Below are positions 13,901-24,621 of a stretch of DNA of 64,000 bases, piece by piece (the first letter of the stretch is position 1; each line of letters begins with the position of its first letter). A program made the translations under genes and the position numbers. The notes below the pieces were generated by a model. It worked only from the letters and a program-made list of their open reading frames with translations. It was not told the DNA's origin and did not search any database. Origin of the DNA: Hormiphora californensis (Eukaryota > Ctenophora > Tentaculata > Cydippida > Pleurobrachiidae); contig CM035359.1 of assembly GCA_020137815.1 (NCBI GenBank), positions 4,374,032-4,438,031 on the forward strand, read 5' to 3'.

Positions 13901-16419
13901 GAATTGCATTTAAATACGGAGGGGGACAAACCCCCTTTTTGACGCCGGTTTGCCCATTTTCCCCGAAAGCAAAGGCGAGTTTAAAATTTTTGTATTTATT
14001 AATTTTAAAAATCACCTTACTTTTATTGAAAAAATTTCCCAAAGGGAAAGGTGTTTCGTTCAAAATTTAAAAAGGGGGGGCCCCAAAACCCACACCCGGG
14101 GGTACCCCACATCCATCATACAAGGAAAACCCCAAATTTTTGCAAACTTCGCCGGGAAAAAACTGCAAAAAGCTGAGCCCTGAAATTTTAAAAAATTTTG
14201 GTTCCAGCACGGGGGGTTTTAGTGGCTTAGGGCATTTTGTTTAGAGATTTAAAGGTTTTAAATTATCAAAATTTTTCAAAATGTAAAAATTTATGAATTT
14301 TCTCGTAAGGGACGCTACGGGGGAAAAACGACGGTTTCAACCGAACGCAAAAAAATTCGAAGGGGGGTTTTTTACTCGGGGCCAAATTTTTTCTTAACTT
14401 TTTACCTTAAAAGGGATTTTAATGGGGCCTAAAAAATAAAAAACCCTTAGGAAAAAAGGGGAAAGAAAGGGGGGTTTAATTGGGTCGCATTGGAGGAGAA
14501 TAGTCGTTTTAGGGGGGGGGTTTCCCCCCGGAAAAAATGCCCTATATTGCCATTTTTTTTTTTTGCCCGGTTTTTTTGCTTTTGGGGGGGGCCGATTCAT
14601 GATTTAGTGCATATTCTGAATATTTCCACATCAGCTCGTCATAGAACGTTTTCATGGACATATTTCGACGCAGAATGGTCGATTTATGGGGGGTCGTCCC
14701 CGGGACAAAAAGTCGTATCTCGCACCGTTTAGCCGTTATTTGCATATTTATGCGCCAATTCATGATTTAATGCATATTCTGAATATTTCCACTTCAGCTG
14801 GTCCTAGAAAGTTTTCATGGACATATTCCGACGCAGAATAGTCGATTTATGGGGGGTCGTCCCCGGGACAAAAAGTCGTATCTCGCACCGTTAAGCCGTT
14901 ATTTGCATATTTATGCGCCAGTTCATGATTTAATGCATATTCTGAATATTTCCACTTCAGCTGGTCCTAGAAAGTTTTCATTGACATATTCCGACGCAGA
15001 ATAGTCGATTTATGGGGGGTCGTCCCACGGACAAAAAGTCGTATCTCGCACCGTTTAGCCGTTATTTGCATATTTATGCGCCAATTCATGATTTAATGCA
15101 TTTTCTGAATATTTCCACTTCAGCTGGTCCTAGAAAGTTTTCATGGACATATTCCGACGCAGAATAGTCGATTTATGGGGGGTCGTCCCCGGGACAAAAA
15201 GTCGTATCTCCCACCGTTTAGCCGTTATTTGCATATTTATGATACCTGTTTACAAAAATCCTGAGAAACTAGACCAAAAAACAAAGGAAATTTGTTTGGA
15301 ACACCCGTGGCCTTTTGTCGATACTTGACGCTGCGGGAAATGCACCCTTCGTCAGAGCAAGACGCGAGGAAGAGTGAGAGAGAGTGTGTGTGTGTGTGTT
15401 AGAACTTGGAGAGAGATGGCACAGCGATACCTATAAGTAGCTCAGATGTTTGGGTGCATTTCCCGCAGCGTCAAGTATCGACAAAAGGCCACGGGTGTTC
15501 CAAACAAATTTCCTTTGTTTTTTGGTCTAGTAATTATATATTGGTTCCCAACAAAAATCAACGAAATCAAAGGTTCGATAGTTTATAACCCCGCCCAATT
15601 TCGCACCTTTGATACCATGAACACTGCTGTACAGTGCAGTATAGAAACGCAAAAAGAAGAATTCAGTAAGCGGCAAAAATAGCTTCACAGCACACACACA
15701 CACGTACAGCACTGTATCAGATTTAGCTTTTCATATCTTTTTAGTATACCACACCGTGTCCAGTACTGTAGAACTATCTATTTGTGGCGGACCACGGGAC
15801 GGCCAAATTGAAAGTGTAGAACACACAACCACGCACCACCACATACTGTGTGTGCGTGATACCCCTCTCTCTCTATCATTGTGTGTGTATGCGTGATACC
15901 AATTTGAACCAGGGTGTAATTCTTTGTGTTCAAGTCACGTATTAACGAATTTTTCCACCGACCAACTACCAACCAACGTCACAGGAAAAACACGGAAAAA
16001 ATGATAATATCTTTTGTTATGTTCTAACCCTCCCTTTACACAGTCTAGCCAGGCAAAATATCGTTTCAGTGGACTAATCTACCCATAATAAAGCATCATG
16101 CCAAGTCTAACCGAAACCATATCCCAAGAAAAACCACATCAAATCAAAATTATATTGTTTTGTTCGAATAAAATTAACGGTGTAATCATCATATGTACTA
16201 CCTTGTAATACTCAGTAACCTAGCCAACGTACCTGTTTTCTTAGTAAGAACAGAATCCTGGATGTCTAGGAGGCATCCAGTACTTCTCACTGCCAGTTCA
16301 TCACACACCCCAGCACCGTATAGAGAGTGTATTTGGGTTCGGGATCGCAGTTTGGTGAGATTGTAGTTTTCGACACTCTGGGATTTCTTCGCGAAGAAAC
16401 TCATTCGTCTTCGTAACAT
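1..16419 (-). CDS. RhoGEF, ARHGEF3/NET1-like (spliced, 3' end beyond window)
   Basis: Six exons on the minus strand: 16233-16419, 1249-1340, 820-942, 477-564, 148-305 and 1-49 (runs off the edge). Each junction has GT..AG and the phases agree. The product is a Dbl-homology guanine-nucleotide exchange factor, which would load GTP onto Rho GTPases at membranes. The DH helix reads QNAIYEIVNAERTFIKNLLI, followed by HVYQEPLLKI and IFPNIPELLDL, then KFINQPALNSEFIKFCANGN and FAEMVKECE. The order and spacing resemble ARHGEF3 (XPLN)/NET1, including a KVW motif before the DH domain; this is from memory of the family. The PH domain must lie beyond position 1. The join of the 16.4-kb exon is inferred from matching phase 1; otherwise translation would start at the ATG at 1345-1347. 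Confidence 0.7.
148..305 (-). CDS. RhoGEF exon: DH domain
   Basis: Acceptor CACTATCAG and donor GCG|GTGAGTTT, phase 1 in and phase 0 out, 52 full codons. It reads PFKNDLLKLVDPETKKYPG then LALAEVIAKFINQPALNSEF and IKFCANGNTTFLA. The FC-x-N block equals the YCSNQ region of NET1/ARHGEF3. Confidence 0.85.
477..564 (-). CDS. RhoGEF exon: DH domain middle
   Basis: Acceptor CTGCAG and donor CCA|GTAAGTG, phase 0 in and phase 1 out. VYQEPLLKIISKEVCDRIFP and NIPELLDLT correspond to the second DH helix pair. VYxxPLLK matches the VYHDPMLKL region of NET1-type factors. Confidence 0.85.
652..780. mobile_element. pogo-like MITE remnant
   Basis: Starts CAGTCGGAGCCCGATTTACC after TA and repeats CGGTAAATCGGGG inverted inside. 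It belongs to the family seen complete at 20678-20975. A further terminal fragment, GGTAAATCGGGGCCCGACT, lies at 371-395. Confidence 0.5.
820..942 (-). CDS. RhoGEF exon: first helix of DH domain
   Basis: 41 codons, phase 0 to phase 0, between acceptor TTCATTGCAG and donor CAT|GTAAGTTT. QNAIYEIVNAERTFIKNLLI is the conserved region 1 helix of a DH domain (R/KQ-x-AI-x-E-L-x-x-x-E-x-x-Y/F). Confidence 0.85.
1249..1347 (-). CDS. RhoGEF exon (pre-DH, KVW motif) or alternative first exon
   Basis: Ends GAG|GTGAGTTC in phase 0. Two starts are possible. An in-frame ATG at 1345-1347 gives MSAIVNDPEAQAELAFDHHN. Alternatively, an acceptor TGTCAG at 1341-1342 behind a T-rich stretch would join in phase 1 to the exon at 16.2 kb. 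The segment NCKVWASVYFKSME aligns with the conserved K-[VL]-W stretch just before the DH domain of ARHGEF3/NET1. Confidence 0.7.
1608..1835 (+). CDS. Unrecognised ORF, possible exon
   Basis: Open for 75 codons on the plus strand, starting MKMLPRVTSMFSRRKPRDQA and containing FVCNSHDPSEPIFTDRDRVS. A donor-like CAG|GTTTGT occurs near its end. Composition is protein-like, but no family is recognised. It lies in an intron of the opposite-strand RhoGEF and may be chance. Confidence 0.25.
   Translation: MKMLPRVTSMFSRRKPRDQAAAVPRALVKYNNGYCRFLQRKSVKEFVCNSHDPSEPIFTDRDRVSRRQTGLYDDG
1917..1954. repeat. (GT)n microsatellite
   Basis: About 17 uninterrupted GT units. Confidence 0.95.
1960..2460. mobile_element. 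Foldback element with CGTCTAGACG-rich interior
   Basis: Left arm (about 1966-2090: CTAAAATGGCAGAAAATTGC...) is repeated inverted at about 2340-2458 (...GCCATTTTCTGCCATTTTAG), roughly 80% identical over 115 bp. The middle carries many permutations of GTCTAGACG and GTCCAGAC. A related arm lies at 1078-1190 within a RhoGEF intron. No coding capacity seen. Confidence 0.65.
2463..2545 (+). mobile_element. tRNA-derived SINE head
   Basis: A-box-like GGTGTAGTGGTCAGTACAC and a degenerate B box, with an arm CGCCTTCCATGCGC like the anticodon arm of tRNA-Gly(TCC). The acceptor stem does not pair, so it is not a functional tRNA. It shares GCCTTCCATGCGCTAGGTC with the element at 49.3 kb. Confidence 0.55.
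4255..4580. repeat. Minisatellite, degraded
   Basis: Repeated phrase built on GTTAGAATGGGAGTCATGG and AGACCAAGGAA, about eight irregular copies inside the low-quality block. Confidence 0.6.
7850..7972. repeat. G/T homopolymer tract with a run of about 20 G
   Basis: Alternating runs of G and T ending in a run of about 20 G. It could form G-quadruplexes, but it lies in the low-quality block and its length cannot be trusted. Confidence 0.5.
11550..12440. repeat. C-rich minisatellite, about 34 bp, degraded
   Basis: Two dozen or more distorted copies of a unit combining CCTAACTCACCCCC, TTCCCCAG and GTCATCCTGCC. On the plus strand each unit looks like a branch point, pyrimidine tract and acceptor CAG, but indels are frequent. 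Confidence 0.6.
14591..15243. repeat. Tandem repeat, four copies of 163 bp
   Basis: Copies start at 14591, 14754, 14917 and 15080, each opening with GCCxATTCATGATTTA and containing GGGGGGTCGTCCCCGGGAC and TAGCCGTTATTTGCATAT. Copies are over 90% alike. The array begins exactly where clean sequence resumes, so more copies probably lie inside the low-quality block. Confidence 0.9.
15269..15530. repeat. Inverted-repeat element, about 80-bp arms
   Basis: Arms at 15269-15348 and 15452-15530 are reverse complements, starting ACTAGACCAAAAAACAAAGG and ending with the mirror GGTCTAGT. The spacer of about 100 bp holds a GA/GT tract. This is the layout of a foldback or MITE-type element. No clear target duplication seen. 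Confidence 0.75.
16233..16419 (-). CDS. RhoGEF upstream coding exon (N-terminal region)
   Basis: Open for 62 codons from ATG 16419 and ending at AAAACAG|GTACGT in phase 1. It begins MLRRRMSFFAKKSQS, a basic serine-rich start like the N-terminal region of ARHGEF3/NET1, and continues to LLDIQDSVLTKKT. The frame is also open upstream of the ATG back to an AAACAG acceptor-like site, so this may be an internal exon. The next coding exon found is 15 kb downstream across the low-quality block, so intermediate exons could be hidden there. It could instead belong to a different gene. Confidence 0.55.
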
Positions 16420-16429
16420 ATCGAATTCC

Positions 16430-16490
16430 TGTTTAAATCCTGTTTAAATCCTGTTTAATCCCTGTTTAAATCCTGTTTAATTCCTCTGGT
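16430..16490 (-). repeat. Tandem acceptor-like units before the RhoGEF exon
   Basis: About five copies of an 11-14 bp unit that reads ATTTAAACAGG on the minus strand, so each unit ends in AAACAG|G. The last abuts GAATTCGATATG at the exon start. Confidence 0.7.
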
Positions 16491-17268
16491 ATTTGTATTA
16501 TTTTCAAAAACCACTAAAAATATTAAATAGCTTTTAACAAACACAATCAAAGCGGGAGGGGGTGACAACTTCGAAAAATGTGACTTTAAATAAGTTTGCT
16601 GAACTGAATGAGGGATCATTCATCGAAGGAATTTATAGAGCTAAGATACAGGAACAAAAAGGCATGAACTATTTAACGGTTCAACTAGGAAATAAATACC
16701 GGGCATAATTCAAGCACAAAAATTCTATGTCTTCGCACATAATGATCTTTTATCAACAGAAGAAAAATATAAGCTTAACGATCTCGCTCGATAGATATTT
16801 TCTTGACAGATAGTTTCTCGACAGATTAACTTCGTGGATTGATTAAGTAGCAAATATCGAATTCAAGATTAACTGTATTTCTTTCTGCTTATATTTCAGT
16901 TTCAGGAACGTCAATGTATCGCTCACACTCCACAGTAGAAAGTACCGCTAACAAAATATCTACAAATGGCGTGATAACATTCGCAGATTGCAAACTTTCA
17001 AATTAGCCCATGGATAGAAATGATTGAAGGAGAGCCGTTTTAGTATCTACACAACCGCTGCCAGTTGAATAATGCTTGGAATTTAGTCACCTATAGGTTT
17101 CTGTCGTAAGAATCGATGATATTTTGGAGGGAAAAATTAATCGTCCGGAAATTGATAATCGGTAGTAAAAATTTTACGGCAAAAACAACGCGTTGTTGCA
17201 ACGATACCTCGTAAAGTAAAAAGAAAAAGTTAACTTTGGCCTCGTATGTGCGTGCCCAGGTAGAATTG

Positions 17269-17377
<109 letters not shown>

Positions 17378-18183
17378 GAAAGGGCTTCTATGCACTCTAA
17401 TAATTACACTATAAAGCCTAGACCGGAAAACATTCTGGAATTATTTTGCCCAGCGTTGGGATGTTTTAATGAAGAATGGAGCCTCTCCGAGGTATAAATT
17501 ATACTACCATGGTGACTCAATGTAAACTAGACCGCGGTGGGTAACACACATGCATCAACACTGGATCAGCCGCAACAAAGTGAGCTTCATATACCATACA
17601 GTTTTACAGGAGGTGTCAACAACTCGCTCGAGTGTCTCGAGAGAATATATTATGTAATTATTATAGAGTTTTTAAGGGGTGTCTGGTAAAGTAGGTGTCT
17701 GCGACAACGAACACGCAGTTTTAACAAGCTAACGCAACTGGGTTATCAAGTAAAGCTTTACCTTTATAAAGGTATAGAAAGGTACGTAGGGGATTATCTT
17801 CAATCAAAAGTTGACCTTCTTTTGACGCCATGAGATATGATAAGCAGCCCCAAATACAAAAGCGGGCCCAATACAAAAGAAGATCAGCTTTTGTCCCTAC
17901 TTCTTTCTAATCATGTTTTTGTTGTGCAGTTATAGTATTAAAATGCTTATGCATCATCAATATATTCGAAAGTATAGCTGCAAAGTCAGCAAGGGTATCA
18001 AATCACATACACACACGCATATATATGGGGAGGCCGGAGCTGCAGCAGATAAGACGTTTTCACAGTTCTTCCATGCTTATATTATACACTCACGCATTCC
18101 CAGATTCTCTCTATCTCTCCCTTTCCCTCTCTTCCTGCAGCAGTCTTAGTGTTTCGTTAAAGACGACAGTTCAAGTTACACGA

Positions 18184-18192
18184 GGAGGGAGG

Positions 18193-18223
<31 letters not shown>

Positions 18224-18275
18224 GGGAAGAGAGAAGGGAAGAGAGAAGGAAAGAGAGAAGGAAAGAGAGAGAGGA
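18184..18275. repeat. (GA)n and GAGAAGGAAA microsatellite
   Basis: GA units followed by a compound purine repeat. Confidence 0.95.
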
Positions 18276-20256
18276 GATTGAACAAACATTTGACAATCAT
18301 ATGCAGCATAAACTCATACATAATATCATGAACAGTGACGTAATACACCATTGGTCAGCAATCATTCCAAATAGTGAGAAATTAGCTAAGATCATTATCA
18401 TGATTATGATTACATTGTAGATCACACAACACGGTGATCAATGACGACTCATAATATGGGAATATGGCATCCGTCGTCAAATAGTATTCGAAAAAAGGGT
18501 CTTTCGTCATTTGCAAAATGTTCAGTTTGATCAAATGTCAAGTGTATGACGTACTTGAAACGTCACACACACCTAGGTCAAGGTGTGTGACGTGTTTCCT
18601 AAGGATTTTCTATGTTATGATATATTCTTACTGTTGACAATCTATTAGATCAAAGTTCTTGGATGAGAATTTATGAATGCAATGACAACCACGCCAATAT
18701 AACTGCTGCATATAATTCATAAATTTGGTAACCTGATACAGGTGAAGCATTAATCCCTACTCAGAATTTTACAATATGATGAAACATATGTTTGCCACAA
18801 CCTAAAGTGTTTACACGGTGATCCATATGAGTTGCATTATTTCGTAGTTGAAATTGATCATTATAATATGGCCTTTGGCCATTGGGTGTTTGTCTTCAGT
18901 CAGTTGGTTGTATACGTTATATAATAATTAAGATTTTATAACATACTGCAACTGCCAATTACTGCTAATTACTGCTAATTATAAAATCAAGCTTACTGTC
19001 TTTGCCTCGGTCGAAAACGTTAGAAGTTTCAAGGCTCATACAACGACTCATGAATCCATCCTCCTCACTCCTGAAGAAATTTAAAAAAATTGAATATTTA
19101 AACACAAAACGATTCATATGATTGTTGTTTGTCTAGATCTGCCAGATTGACGCTCTAATTCAGATCTGATCCGGAGGAGAGCTCATTGAGATTCTGGTAC
19201 TGCAACTTAGGTGTTGAACTTACTTGGTTTCTTTATTACCACGATCAATGTTGGGAGAAGAGAGATTAGTTGCACTCCTTGATATCAGAGGATTCGCCGA
19301 CATCTTTCGACTTGTCCTGAAATTACACATGAATTAGGATTGACATGTCTTAATCCTGTTAGAAGACAATCAACAAATATGTATAGGTGCAATAATTATT
19401 GTTTCATTAGGACTGACATATTTAATTATGGTTAGAAGCACCTAATTAAACTTCCATTTTCAAATAGTTTCAGTTGTTAGCAGTTATGCTAATAATGCCT
19501 GCAATTTATAACATGACGTCCAACCCAAACCATATTCGATATCTCATTGTCTCATGTTACTATGGTTATCTGCATATGTTACCATGGTAACCATATGTGT
19601 TGTTAACTCACTCTGTAACAACGATACTGGGAACAATGAGTTTCCTTGGATTCGGGCGGACAACCTCAGATTGAGCTCGAGATCTAATCGGCCGTAGGAA
19701 AACCAGCTCTGGAATTTCAGAGAACACAGAACTCCTGTGCTCCGCTTTTAACATAATTTCAGTTGATATCACTATAGGAGCATTTATATTTTATAATTTG
19801 ATATATTAGGCATTAGCACGGGCCACCCACAGAGATAAATAATAATTGAGCCAGTTCTGACTCAATGTCATTGAAAAACTAAAACAAACGGCGGTCACAG
19901 ATGGCAGAGAGATTAAAAAGATGCAGTTTATCGTTTAATAGAGAAGGATTCAGTTTATAATAGAGAATGTTTCAACAGGTGTTATCTGATCACTCCTTAC
20001 CATGTAATGAGGGGGTAAGAGCACCGGGAGGTAATGAGTAAATACACACACACACACCAAGGTGTTATTACTTATCGAGTTATACAGCTTGACTATTTAA
20101 TAAGATCGCTAACAAATCATTCAAAGCTTGCCTCCACTTGCTCGACCCTCTTCTTAAAGGAGAGTTAGAACATAACAAAGCTGGTCGAACTTTCAAGCTT
20201 TTAGATAACTTCATTGATCCATGCGATAGAATTATCTAAAGGACACATACAACAAG

Positions 20257-20582
20257 ATGCAGATAAAGATTGCTCGTTTTGTTCAAGCTGCAATTTACTC
20301 AAGAGGACCATTTAAGGTAAATTTTGGTATGATTTATACTGCAGTGACAGCGATATATGATTTTTGAAGTTTATCAACCACAACTCGCGTGCTGCGCAAC
20401 TGAGAAATGTTTGTGACAACTTGTCACAATACATGAGTGAATTGATCTCGGAACCAGGCAATACAGCTATAATAAATTATAACCCCAATCAGTCTCGGTG
20501 GGAATATCTTGTAACCGTTTCTCCTCGGTTTGACCAATTTGTAATTAGAATCGCGTTTAGAGATTATGAACCAAGACAGTAG
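20257..20582 (+). CDS. Possible two-exon gene, 90 residues, unknown
   Basis: Exon A (20257-20316, ATG, 20 codons: MQIKIARFVQAAIYSRGPFK) and exon B (20370-20582, ending TAG). They are joined across a 53-bp intron with donor AAG|GTAAAT and acceptor TTTTTGAAG in phase 0. Exon B continues FINHNSRAAQLRNVCDNLSQ and later RWEYLVTVSPRFDQFVIRIA. The alternation of charged and hydrophobic residues looks protein-like, but I recognise no family. Exon B alone is open from an ATG at 20364. It could be a fragment of a transposon or a chance ORF. Confidence 0.35.
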
Positions 20583-20677
20583 GAGCATGTAAAAGTCTTT
20601 GTCGTGGGGGAAACTCCCATCCCTACAATAGTATAATTGCGGGGTCAGACTGGTATCATTATCAAATTAGCTGTATA

Positions 20678-20975
20678 CAGTCAGACCCCGATTCAACGGC
20701 CCCCGATTTAACGGCAGGATAATCTTACCCCGATATAGGAATTTAACAGTATTTGACCCCGATTCAACGGCCCCCGATTTAACGGCAGGATAATCTTACC
20801 CCGATATAATATAGGAATTTAACAGTATTTGACCCCGATTTAGCGGTGAAGTAACCGCGTATAGGGTGTGACACGTAACGACTCTCGGTGAAGGGTTTTG
20901 GGAACGAGAATATAAATTGGTTTTAACGGACAAAACCCTTTCCCCCAAGGGTGCCGTTAAATCGTGGTCCGACTG
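20678..20975. mobile_element. pogo/Tigger-like MITE, TA target duplication
   Basis: 298 bp between TA dinucleotides (20676-20677 and 20976-20977). Left end CAGTCAGACCCCGATTCAAC; right end is its inverse, GTTAAATCGTGGTCCGACTG. An internal block with CCCCGATTxAACGGC is tandemly duplicated. The CAGTC..CCCCGATTTAACG termini and TA target are typical of pogo-group Tc1/mariner elements. No transposase. Confidence 0.75.
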
Positions 20976-23406
20976 TATATTATTTAGACTAATTCCGCAC
21001 TGTATGTCGTATAATAACTACCCTAGCTGCTCGAGACACGGAATTACTGTGTCACTGTTGCTGGGTTATACTATACCAGATGCCGCGGGGGAAGCCTTGG
21101 CAGTATTGACGTCACTAAGGGAAAAAACGACGGCAAAACACAGTAACACACATATGTGTCTGGTAGTAATAAGGTGTATTACTAACTTACTACGTTAGTT
21201 AATAGTTATTCGGCAAGATCAGATCAAAATTCAAAGGTTTGACGGATTATCCAAGTTATAGATTGTCAACAGTGATTTCGATAAGTGGTATATCCCAGCT
21301 GAGCCTCGACGAAGAAGAAGGATATTTCATCAGCTCTTGCGTATCTGACACTTGCCTAGCTAGACTGTGTTTGGAGCGCCCCGCTCGTGAAACACAAATG
21401 CAAAGAAGGGTTAGAACATAACAATCTGACACTCGATGACCAGTTTACTTAACAACCATTTGGAGAAGATATAACGATGACAAAGTTTATAGATCAGGCA
21501 AGTAGATCAGATAGTAGATCAGGCTCCCTGCATAGTGCATGATAGCTCCCTGAATTTACGAAATGTTCCTTTGAGTATGCCAAGTGCAGTGATCTATACT
21601 GTTGTGAGAGACGTTTTACGCAGTTCATTATAATGACCTGCAGGTCATAATGAACTCACTAGTCATGACTAGTGAGAGAAGTTTTGAATTCTTACTGTAC
21701 CATCAATTAGCTATTATAGGACGTCATACAAACAATTGAACAATGAGTCAATGAGCAAGTATTATAAAAACGTCATGACGTCATCTAATAGTACCGCCAC
21801 AACATCTGCAACTGTTGTTTTGTTCAAACCCATTTTATTCTGGAGCTCGCGAAAAGAGGGTCGAGCTAGGCAAGAAAACTGCAGAACAGTTACAGGACAG
21901 CTGTAACGCTACATTTGACGATTGTGCTACAAAGCTCTTAGCTCTATGTACAGTAGATTGTGTGTTAGGACAGCTACAACACACTACACAGCTCCACATG
22001 TGTAGATTGTGGGAGGCAGGTGGTTAAACTATATGAGGAACGGAAGTCGTTAGGGAAGGGGATAGAAGTAGAGATGGAGGAGAGATGGAGGAGAGAGGGA
22101 AGGATATAATTAGAGAGATAGAGGTAGAGAGAACGTGAGCTTGGGTAGAATGGAGTAACAGCGGTGGTGGGAAAGGAAAGTTGACGCCATCTTTCCATCT
22201 TTCTAGCAGTTTCTCTCCATTTAAATCTATATCTCTCCTTTTCCTCTCACTTTCTAGCACTCTACCTAGATCGCATTTCATGATCTTTGAATGAACAAAT
22301 ATAGTTTATAGTGTACATAGTGAACAGAACTGGAGGTATCTACTACATATAACAACAGCACCCAGTCTTGTGTAAAACCATTTGGAATCAAGCACGGTAT
22401 ATTCCACAAATCACTTGCTGACACCATGACTATGACACCAACTATGGTTTCAACCCTTAATCTCAACCAATGGAGACGGCCTCCAAGAAGAAGAAGACAC
22501 CAACCGTGGACCCGAGGTGCTTGCAGGAGACAATTAACATAATCCCCAGCTCTTCAAAGATACTCAATATTCAATAATTCAGGTTACTATACAAATTACA
22601 ATATTAGCATGTGAATAATGTTATAACAGTGCGGATGCCAACCAAGTCGGTGCAATAGCTATAAAAGCAGTGAACAGTTGCCGTGTTAACAGCTTCCGTT
22701 CTCACACATGTGAAAGGAATCTGGAAATGCTTTCCAATAATTCTTAGGGAGAACATTTAGAGGTCTAAAGCTACTACATTCTCCTTATAACATTGCACTA
22801 TAACGGGTATAAAGGATCCGTAAAGATTATTGTAATCGAATTTAAAAATGTTGATTAATGCCAACGACATATTTTACTCATGCGCCATCGTTTTACTATA
22901 GAATGATTTACTACCACAGAACTGTCAGAACTGTCAGATTTTTCTTCTAGTTAGAACCCGCAAAAAAGGGGGTCACAACTAAAACTTCAATTCGTAAAAT
23001 AACGGACTTTGTGGGTATCAATTATTATAACTCATGGTTATTTCCAAACATATATTGAGCTGGCCAAGATAGCGCTCAGAGTTTAATGTTTGTTGAGAAT
23101 ATGTTGAGAATAGTTGTAGTTAGACATTGAAATTTCACTAGTTTTGATTCGTTTTATCAATGCAATGCGATGGCAGCATAGAATCGAAATCTGCGGTGAC
23201 CAAAATAAAACCAGCTCTCTATCTACTGGCTAACAAAGAAGTGCTGAGCTACAGCCTGCTGCGCCCGCTGCCATATAAAGATGGCGGACCGACGGTCCCT
23301 TAATGCACGCAATTATTAATGAAAATAGAGAACTAAAAGAGTTGTAACGTTCTTGGGAACTTTGTTTTTTATATTTCATGCGGTTTTGCCGCCGCCAAAC
23401 TCTGGG

Positions 23407-23535
<129 letters not shown>

Positions 23536-24164
23536 GAGATAGCGGAGAGAGAGAATGGTTGCGAGATAGCGAAGTTGGGGCGCCGGTAATTAAACGGAAC
23601 CCCTGTGGCATCGTTGTATGTGATGAACTATGTGGGAGAGAGAGAAATTAGAGAGAGCGAAAAACATATTGATAGAAAGAGAGAGATTGAAAGAGAGAGT
23701 GGCTTGAGAGAACTTATTTTTAATTTATGACATATCTGCGTCTAATCGACCTGTTGTAGTAATCAGCACAGTTCATGATACGGATAACGACAAAAAGCAA
23801 TCTATCTAAGTAGTGAGTGGTCCAAAGCTTAATAATTTTAGTGGCCACAAACTTAATAAATTGAGTGGCCACTGGCCCCAGACTTAATGAATTGAGTGGC
23901 CCCAGACTTTATGAACTAAGTGGCCCCAGACCACAGAAAAACGTGCACACCACGTTTCAGTGTGCACAACCAAACAGGATGTGACGTAAAGAGTCCAATG
24001 GGAGCTTATAACATAAACGAATTTTAAATAAAGCTATATAATATATTAGAATGGCAACTAAAATGTTTTAGTTGTTGAATAACTGCATAAGCAAAGGACG
24101 CATTTTACTTTATATTCATAAATTCGCCCGTTTTTGTTACTTTTGTAGCTCGCCCATCCAAACG

Positions 24165-24225
24165 ATTTTCATTTACCGAACCCCGATTTACCAGAATCTA
24201 CATACATATTCCGGTAAATCGTAAA
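24165..24225. mobile_element. pogo-like MITE fragment
   Basis: ACCCCGATTTACCAGAATC and an inverted CCGGTAAATCG; short remnant of the same family. Confidence 0.35.
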
Positions 24226-24621
24226 ATAAAGTCTGATTTTTTGAAGTTGTCACCCCCTTTTCACGTGCGACGACGTATTTGCGTACTGGAAACTTGAAAA
24301 AAATCCGACTACATGTGGCCCCTACTCGTTCGTCTTCATCCCAATCCCTCGCTATCTCTCTGATCTAACGTCTCTCTCTAGTCTCTCCCTATCACTCATT
24401 TTCTCATCATCTATCTCTACATTCTATGATCACTTTTACCCTCTATATGCCACTTGAGATGGCAGTCTCATGTTTCAACTCTTTCTCTCTCTCTTTTCCT
24501 CTCGCTTCAAAGCTACTGGAGTTGGCATTATAACCCTATCAAAAGTGCTACTTCGGCAGAAAAAAAACATAAATTCTACGAAGGGGGTTGACCGAAATAG
24601 ATGGAGCAGGGTGCCTGGTCA

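Larger units (their letters stand above)
2590..14590. other. Low-quality sequence block (distorted homopolymers)
   Basis: About 12 kb with a sudden change of texture at both ends. There are endless runs of four or more G, C, T or A, GGGG next to TTTT, and no ORF with protein-like composition. Recognisable repeats are garbled, such as the minisatellites at 4.26-4.58 and 11.55-12.44 kb. Sequence on either side is clean. I read this as unpolished long-read consensus, not biology. Exons of the RhoGEF or of other genes may be hidden here and no frame in it should be trusted. Confidence 0.75.

Noticed and set aside
2549-14600. Many ORFs of 60-140 codons, rich in Phe, Gly, Lys and Pro
   Set aside because: They are products of distorted homopolymers in low-quality sequence; no family-like motif in any of them.
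20105-20238. Open 40-codon stretch ending in TAA before the 90-residue candidate
   Set aside because: No start codon, and part of it is a dispersed repeat found elsewhere in the window.
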